A DNA stretch of 27,049 bases, taken from NCBI GenBank assembly GCA_964550165.1, contig CAZJYC010000032.1, positions 1 to 27,049 of the forward strand, in the 5' to 3' direction. A program made the position numbers and the translations under genes. The notes below the pieces were generated by a model. The model did no database searches. It was given only the letters and a program-made list of their open reading frames with translations, and was not told the origin of the DNA. This document shows positions 23,109 through 27,049 of the stretch, in pieces (within the stretch, counting starts at the first letter, position 1; every line of letters starts with the position of its first letter). This stretch comes from CAZJYC01 sp964550165 (GTDB taxonomy: Bacteria > Acidobacteriota > Aminicenantia > Aminicenantales > Aminicenantaceae).

Positions 23109-25853
23109 TTGAAGAAGTCCTTATCGACTGAAACAATCATTTCCCTCTTTATCTTTTGCTTTCCAATCCTTTTTTTATCGTCCGATGCCTTGGCCTTGAA
23201 CCCGGCAAAACGGCTGAATGAATATCTCATCAAGACGTGGACCTCTGAATCAGGCCTGCCGCAGAATACGGTCAACAGCCTCATTCAAACTCACGAAGGT
23301 TACATCTGGATCGGAACGCCAGCCGGCCTTGTCCGTTTTGACGGCATCCGGTTCAAAATTTTCTCAAGATGGAACACACCTGCCTTGAAGAATGACAGCA
23401 TCCTTGCCTTGCATGAGGATAAAAACAATGTCCTCTGGGTAGGAACTGATGGCGGCGGGCTGTGCTCATTTAAAAATGGGGCGTGGAGAAACTACACCAC
23501 TCAGGACGGATTAGCCAACAATCATGTCAGAGCCATAACCAGCGATTTGCAGAACAACCTCTGGATTGGCACTGAGTATGGACTCAACCGCTTAAGCGCT
23601 AACGGATTTGATCTCTATACAACCAAAGACGGCCTTTACGACAACATTATCACTGCCTTAGTTGTTGATTACTGGGGCAATCTCTGGGTAGGAACGATGA
23701 GAGGTGGTTTAGCGTGCTTCAAGGACGACGTGATGCGTGTCTACGATTACAAAGACGGGCTCTTGAATATGGCAGTGCTCTCCTTATCGGCAAGCCGGAT
23801 GGACAATATCTGGATAGGAACCCTGGAGGGACTCTATTCTTTAGATAGAGAGAAGGGGACCGTCTATTCTGTCCCTGGAACCATGTATACTCCTGTGACG
23901 GCAATCCTCGAGGATAAGCAGGGCGCCCTGTGGATTGGCACAATGGCTGACGGCCTGAAACGAATGACCGGGCGGTCGAGGGGAGGATTATCTTCAAAGG
24001 ATGGTTTCCCTGACGATTTCATCCACAGCTTTTTCGAAGACCGGGACGAGAACCTCTGGGTTGGAACCGACACAAGCGGCCTAGTCGAGTTGAAGGAGGC
24101 CAGGATTCATACCATTGCCAGAAAGGACGGGCTTCCCGAGAACACTGTTCACGCTGTTTTGGAGGACGATGAAGGCTCTTTCTGGATCGGAACGAGAAAC
24201 AGCGGCCTGTGCAAAATGAGAGATGACAGACCAGTCGAAATCATCGATAAAAAAGACGGCTTATCCAGCAACAGGATAAGGGTGCTCTTCGAAGACAACA
24301 GAGGCGGGTTGTGGATAGGAACAGAAGGAAGCGGCATAAACATCCTGAGGAAGGGCAAAATAACTTTATTGACAACAGAAAACGGCCTTCCTTCCGATAA
24401 CGTCACGGCTATTCTTCAAGACAGAGCAGGAACGCTGTGGATCGGAACAGAAAGCGGGATCGCTAGGTTCGCTGGCGGACGCATCCGTATGAGCGACAGC
24501 AGTACCGGTCTTGTAAACCAGCATATTCGTGTCTTTTTAGAAAGCCGTGAACGCATCCTGTATGTCGGGACAAGGCAAGGACTTTACAAGTTCTCGGGCC
24601 AGTCATTCGAGCTGGTCGGCGACGAAAGTGGAAGCTCAAAGCCCGATGTCATTTCCCTTCATGAAGACAGGGAAGGCATTCTCTGGATTGGGACAAACGG
24701 GAGCGGCCTGGGTCGCTGGTTCGACGGAAAGATGACCCTTTTGACGACGAATGAAGGACTGGTTGACAACTATATTTTCAGCTTAACTGAAGACAATAAA
24801 GGATACCTGTGGATGAGCACCTCCCGAGGTGTGTTCAAAGTAGGCCGGAAAGAGCTAAACGATTTCTGCGAGCAAAGGATACGTTCTGTTCATTCGACCT
24901 ATTATGATGAAGCTGACGGCATGGCAAGCCGGCAATGCGTCGGATTCGGCCAGCCTTCATCCTGGAAAACAAGGTCCGGCAGACTCTACTTCCCAACCGT
25001 GAAGGGGCTCGCTCTATTCGATACGGAAAATATGGCGATGAAGAACCAACCCCCAGAGGTGGTCATCGAAGACGTGTTTGCCGATCATCGCTCGATTGTG
25101 GGTGAAGAGAAGGTTGCTCTCTCCCCTAAGGTCAGGATGATTGAATTTCATTTCACAGCCTTGGATTTTTCTGCTCCGGACAAGATTCGCTTCAGGTATA
25201 AACTTGAAGGGTATGACGCTGATTTTATCGATATACACCCTGGCGACAAACACGCTGCCTCCTACCCCGGCCTTGGTCCAGGAAGGTACAGCTTTTTGGT
25301 CAAGGCGGTCAATAACGATGGCCTGTGGAGTGAACAGGATGCAGCCTTTGAGTTTGAGATTCTCTCTGCAATTTACAGCAAGCCCGTTTTTTACGTGATT
25401 TTATTTCTGGCCGCCCTGTTCATCAGCGCCAGCGCGGTATTTCTCCATTATCAAAAGAAATCCAGAAAACGGCTGGAGAAGTACAGAACGTCCGCTCTTC
25501 ATCCGGAGATAGTTGAGGAGGTAGTGCCGAAACTCCTCCGTTTGATGGAAGAGGAAAAACTTTTCTTAGACCCGGATCTGACTCTGAGAGACCTCAGTCA
25601 GAGGCTCAGGATTCATTATAACCACCTCTCCCGGATCATCAACGAGCGGTTTGGCCTGAGTTACAATGATTTCATCAACCGCTACAGGATTGAAGAGGCA
25701 AAGCAGAAGTTGGCTGATGAGGGACAAAGAGCGAGCACAATCCTGGACATTCTTCTCAGCGCAGGATTCTACTCAAAATCAGTGTTCAACACAGCCTTTA
25801 AAAAATTCACAGGAATGACCCCCTCTGAATACAGAAAGAGGCACTCCCGATAA
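23109..25853 (+). CDS. Membrane-anchored one-component regulator: 14-blade Reg_prop sensor, Y_Y_Y, TM, AraC HTH
   Basis: A 914-residue protein. The signal peptide (about 1-30) is followed by 13 repeats of the (I/L)W(I/V)GT...GL type plus a degenerate last one, i.e. two seven-bladed two-component-regulator propellers (about 35-650). A Y_Y_Y domain follows at about 680-745, a TM helix at 757-780, a basic linker, and an AraC-type helix-turn-helix (about 815-912) ending FKKFTGMTPSEYR. This is the layout of Bacteroides hybrid two-component sensors without histidine kinase or receiver, so a periplasmic signal would act directly on DNA at the membrane. The start must be the TTG at 23109 or later, because an in-frame TGA lies at 23097; GAGAGGA is 12 nt upstream. 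The 240-bp gap before it has no clear promoter. Confidence 0.92.
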   Translation: MKKSLSTETIISLFIFCFPILFLSSDALALNPAKRLNEYLIKTWTSESGLPQNTVNSLIQTHEGYIWIGTPAGLVRFDGIRFKIFSRWNTPALKNDSILALHEDKNNVLWVGTDGGGLCSFKNGAWRNYTTQDGLANNHVRAITSDLQNNLWIGTEYGLNRLSANGFDLYTTKDGLYDNIITALVVDYWGNLWVGTMRGGLACFKDDVMRVYDYKDGLLNMAVLSLSASRMDNIWIGTLEGLYSLDREKGTVYSVPGTMYTPVTAILEDKQGALWIGTMADGLKRMTGRSRGGLSSKDGFPDDFIHSFFEDRDENLWVGTDTSGLVELKEARIHTIARKDGLPENTVHAVLEDDEGSFWIGTRNSGLCKMRDDRPVEIIDKKDGLSSNRIRVLFEDNRGGLWIGTEGSGINILRKGKITLLTTENGLPSDNVTAILQDRAGTLWIGTESGIARFAGGRIRMSDSSTGLVNQHIRVFLESRERILYVGTRQGLYKFSGQSFELVGDESGSSKPDVISLHEDREGILWIGTNGSGLGRWFDGKMTLLTTNEGLVDNYIFSLTEDNKGYLWMSTSRGVFKVGRKELNDFCEQRIRSVHSTYYDEADGMASRQCVGFGQPSSWKTRSGRLYFPTVKGLALFDTENMAMKNQPPEVVIEDVFADHRSIVGEEKVALSPKVRMIEFHFTALDFSAPDKIRFRYKLEGYDADFIDIHPGDKHAASYPGLGPGRYSFLVKAVNNDGLWSEQDAAFEFEILSAIYSKPVFYVILFLAALFISASAVFLHYQKKSRKRLEKYRTSALHPEIVEEVVPKLLRLMEEEKLFLDPDLTLRDLSQRLRIHYNHLSRIINERFGLSYNDFINRYRIEEAKQKLADEGQRASTILDILLSAGFYSKSVFNTAFKKFTGMTPSEYRKRHSR

Positions 25854-26261
25854 GCCTCTCACCTTCTTTTCAAGACTGTCTTTTCAATTCAGAGACCTGC
25901 ATGGAAGAGAAAGGTCTGCTTTGTTTGTATCAATTCGTTACCCGTGAAGCCGAAAGAGCCGTTCGAAATTATAACTTCGTACATTGACGAGGTTCGATAT
26001 TTTAATTTCGGGCGACATTTAAACCATCAAATATTAAATTAAGTGCCCTGACTCTTAAAAGAACGGAAAATCCGTTTGACGAGAGTCAAATCAAACTGAA
26101 AGGAGAATTGAACAGGAAGTGCAATCCTCAAGAAATAGCAATTTCTTTAAGCTCTATGCGGTTTTGGATTTTAGGCCTCAATCCGGGCAGGAAAAGAATG
26201 CACATCCTGCTTGTGTTTGGGATTGAGCAAGGACTTCAAATTTAAAAAGGAGGAAAAAATA
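25854..26261 (+). other. Gene-free leader region with three stem-loops
   Basis: No coding frame is convincing. Three structures are visible. (1) 25964-26010: outer stem CGAAATTA/TAATTTCG and inner AACTTCGT/ACGAGGTT with a bulge. (2) 26049-26088: TGACTC/GAGTCA enclosing AACGGA-AAA-TCCGTT. (3) 26177-26227: CTCAATCC/GGATTGAG (8 bp) enclosing GCAGGA/TCCTGC (6 bp), ending 18 nt before the AAGGAGG ribosome site of the next gene. They could be a structured 5' leader or attenuator of that gene; the first might instead be a repeat or part of the regulator's 3' end. No known riboswitch class is recognised. Confidence 0.45.
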
Positions 26262-27049
26262 ATGAGAATAACAAAAATTTTGATTCTGGTAATTTTGTTT
26301 ATCGTGTTAGTTCTTTCTGTCTCTCTCTTTGCTGATCCTGAGAAGGAAATTCAAAAGACGTTTGACAAAAAAGATGAAGTCAGGATCAAATTTGCCCTGG
26401 GCGATTGCCGCATCGAAAAGAGCAGCGATGCTAAGATTCATGTCCGTGTGGTCTATTCTTACCAAAATGGTGACATCTTCGAGCCGAAATTTGAAGAGAA
26501 AGCGCGGTATCTCTATTTACATGAAAAATTTCACGGAAATAATCCCAAGGGATATTCCAATTGGACGATCGCTGTGCCCGACAATACAGAAATCGATTTC
26601 AGGTCTGGCATTGGGGATTTGATGATCAGCGGTTTAAAACTAAAAATCGATGGCAAAACCGGGACAGGCGAAGTCGAGATAAGCGGTGCCCAAGGAAAGC
26701 TTGAGGTCAGCTCGGGAACAGGAAATGTTGATGTCAGTAACTCAGAAGGCGAGTTTGACCTGAAAAGCGGCACAGGCAAGGTAAGGATTGAGAACTGCAA
26801 GGGAAATTTTGATGTGAGCAGCGGCACAGGCAAAGTCGAAGCTTACGGTCTGACCATCGAGTATGAGGGGGAATTCAGCTGCGGAACCGGAGAGGCTGAG
26901 GTCTCTTTTCCGAAAGGCGAAGACTTTGATCTGACGATTAGCTCAGGAACTGATGATGCCATTCTCGACATGCAGGGTCAGCCTATTCAAGGATATTTTG
27001 AGTTCACGGCTCATGCCAGAAAAGGACGGATTGTCTGCCCGGTTCGGTT
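26262..27049 (+). CDS. Secreted DUF4097-like beta-repeat protein (partial, runs off the window)
   Basis: The first 262 codons of an open frame that continues past the window end. The ATG at 26262 has AAAAAGGAGG with a 7-nt spacer. Residues 1 to about 24 are a signal peptide (MRITK, hydrophobic core, LFA). From about residue 120 a 20-22-residue repeat appears, each unit containing (S/K)(S/C/T)GTG followed by (E/N/K)VxV. This is the right-handed beta-helix or adhesin-like repeat of the DUF4097/DUF2807 class of exported proteins. The function of this class is not established; many members lie next to sensors or anti-sigma factors. Here it follows the AraC-propeller regulator by 408 bp in the same direction and may be its target. 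Confidence 0.82.
   Translation, partial: MRITKILILVILFIVLVLSVSLFADPEKEIQKTFDKKDEVRIKFALGDCRIEKSSDAKIHVRVVYSYQNGDIFEPKFEEKARYLYLHEKFHGNNPKGYSNWTIAVPDNTEIDFRSGIGDLMISGLKLKIDGKTGTGEVEISGAQGKLEVSSGTGNVDVSNSEGEFDLKSGTGKVRIENCKGNFDVSSGTGKVEAYGLTIEYEGEFSCGTGEAEVSFPKGEDFDLTISSGTDDAILDMQGQPIQGYFEFTAHARKGRIVCPVR

Noticed and set aside
25971..25981. ATAACTTCGTA, identical to 11 bases of a loxP arm
   Set aside because: There is no second matching arm or 8-bp spacer in the proper place; it is part of an unrelated stem-loop, so the match is coincidental.
1..27049. CRISPR arrays, tRNA or rRNA genes, integron attC sites, prophage genes
   Set aside because: No regularly spaced repeats, no cloverleaf or rRNA signature, no GTTRRRY/RYYYAAC pairing with an integrase, and no phage structural genes were seen.

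Overview
The window looks like a piece of a diderm (Gram-negative type) bacterial chromosome of intermediate GC. It encodes a TonB-dependent outer-membrane receptor, a TolC-type outer-membrane factor, a lipoprotein efflux adaptor and several secreted beta-propeller proteins. A zinc-ribbon/Ser-Thr kinase/TPR protein, a VPS10-like Asp-box propeller and an AraC regulator fused to sensor propellers would fit the Acidobacteriota/Aminicenantes lineage. That placement is inference from gene style; no rRNA or phylogenetic marker is present.

Layout. 1-3617 (+) is a compact run: a DUF3311-like small membrane protein, a Na+/solute symporter overlapping it by 4 bp, an M20D amidohydrolase and an MntP-type Mn2+ exporter. 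This reads as uptake of an organic anion or acylated amino acid followed by hydrolysis. 3678-4197 (+) is a nucleotidyltransferase antitoxin (MNT) followed by a collapsed HEPN toxin remnant. 4404-10617 (-) is a heavy-metal-type tripartite efflux operon in the order CxxCH small membrane protein, TolC, lipoprotein adaptor, RND pump. A good sigma70-like promoter precedes it, and a palindromic intergenic repeat separates adaptor from pump. 10927-13191 (-) is a BtuB-like receptor with a full cobalamin riboswitch and promoter. Just upstream of it lies a 252-bp MITE-like palindromic element.

The gene-poor stretch 13212-14290 holds that element, a strong stem-loop and one copy of a promoter-proximal repeat. 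14290-17981 (+) carries a small membrane protein with a consensus promoter and a large secreted Asp-box propeller protein. 18143-21215 (-) contains a zinc-ribbon/kinase/TolB-like/TPR protein preceded by a second damaged nucleotidyltransferase toxin-antitoxin-type pair. 21306-22868 (+) carries the second promoter-proximal repeat, a promoter and an aromatic-L-amino-acid decarboxylase-type gene. 23109-25853 (+) encodes a membrane-spanning one-component regulator (14-blade propeller, Y_Y_Y, TM, AraC helix-turn-helix). A 400-bp leader with three stem-loops follows, then a secreted beta-repeat DUF4097-like gene that runs off the window.

Most interesting: the RND pump lacks the conserved TM4 aspartates of its family; a CxxCH micro-protein heads the efflux operon; two nucleotidyltransferase TA-type loci each keep one partner and have lost most of the other; and two unexplained dispersed repeats (copies at 16-100/10779-10863 and 14118-14184/21306-21371) lie in intergenic DNA. 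No complete new multi-gene defence or metabolic system is evident.
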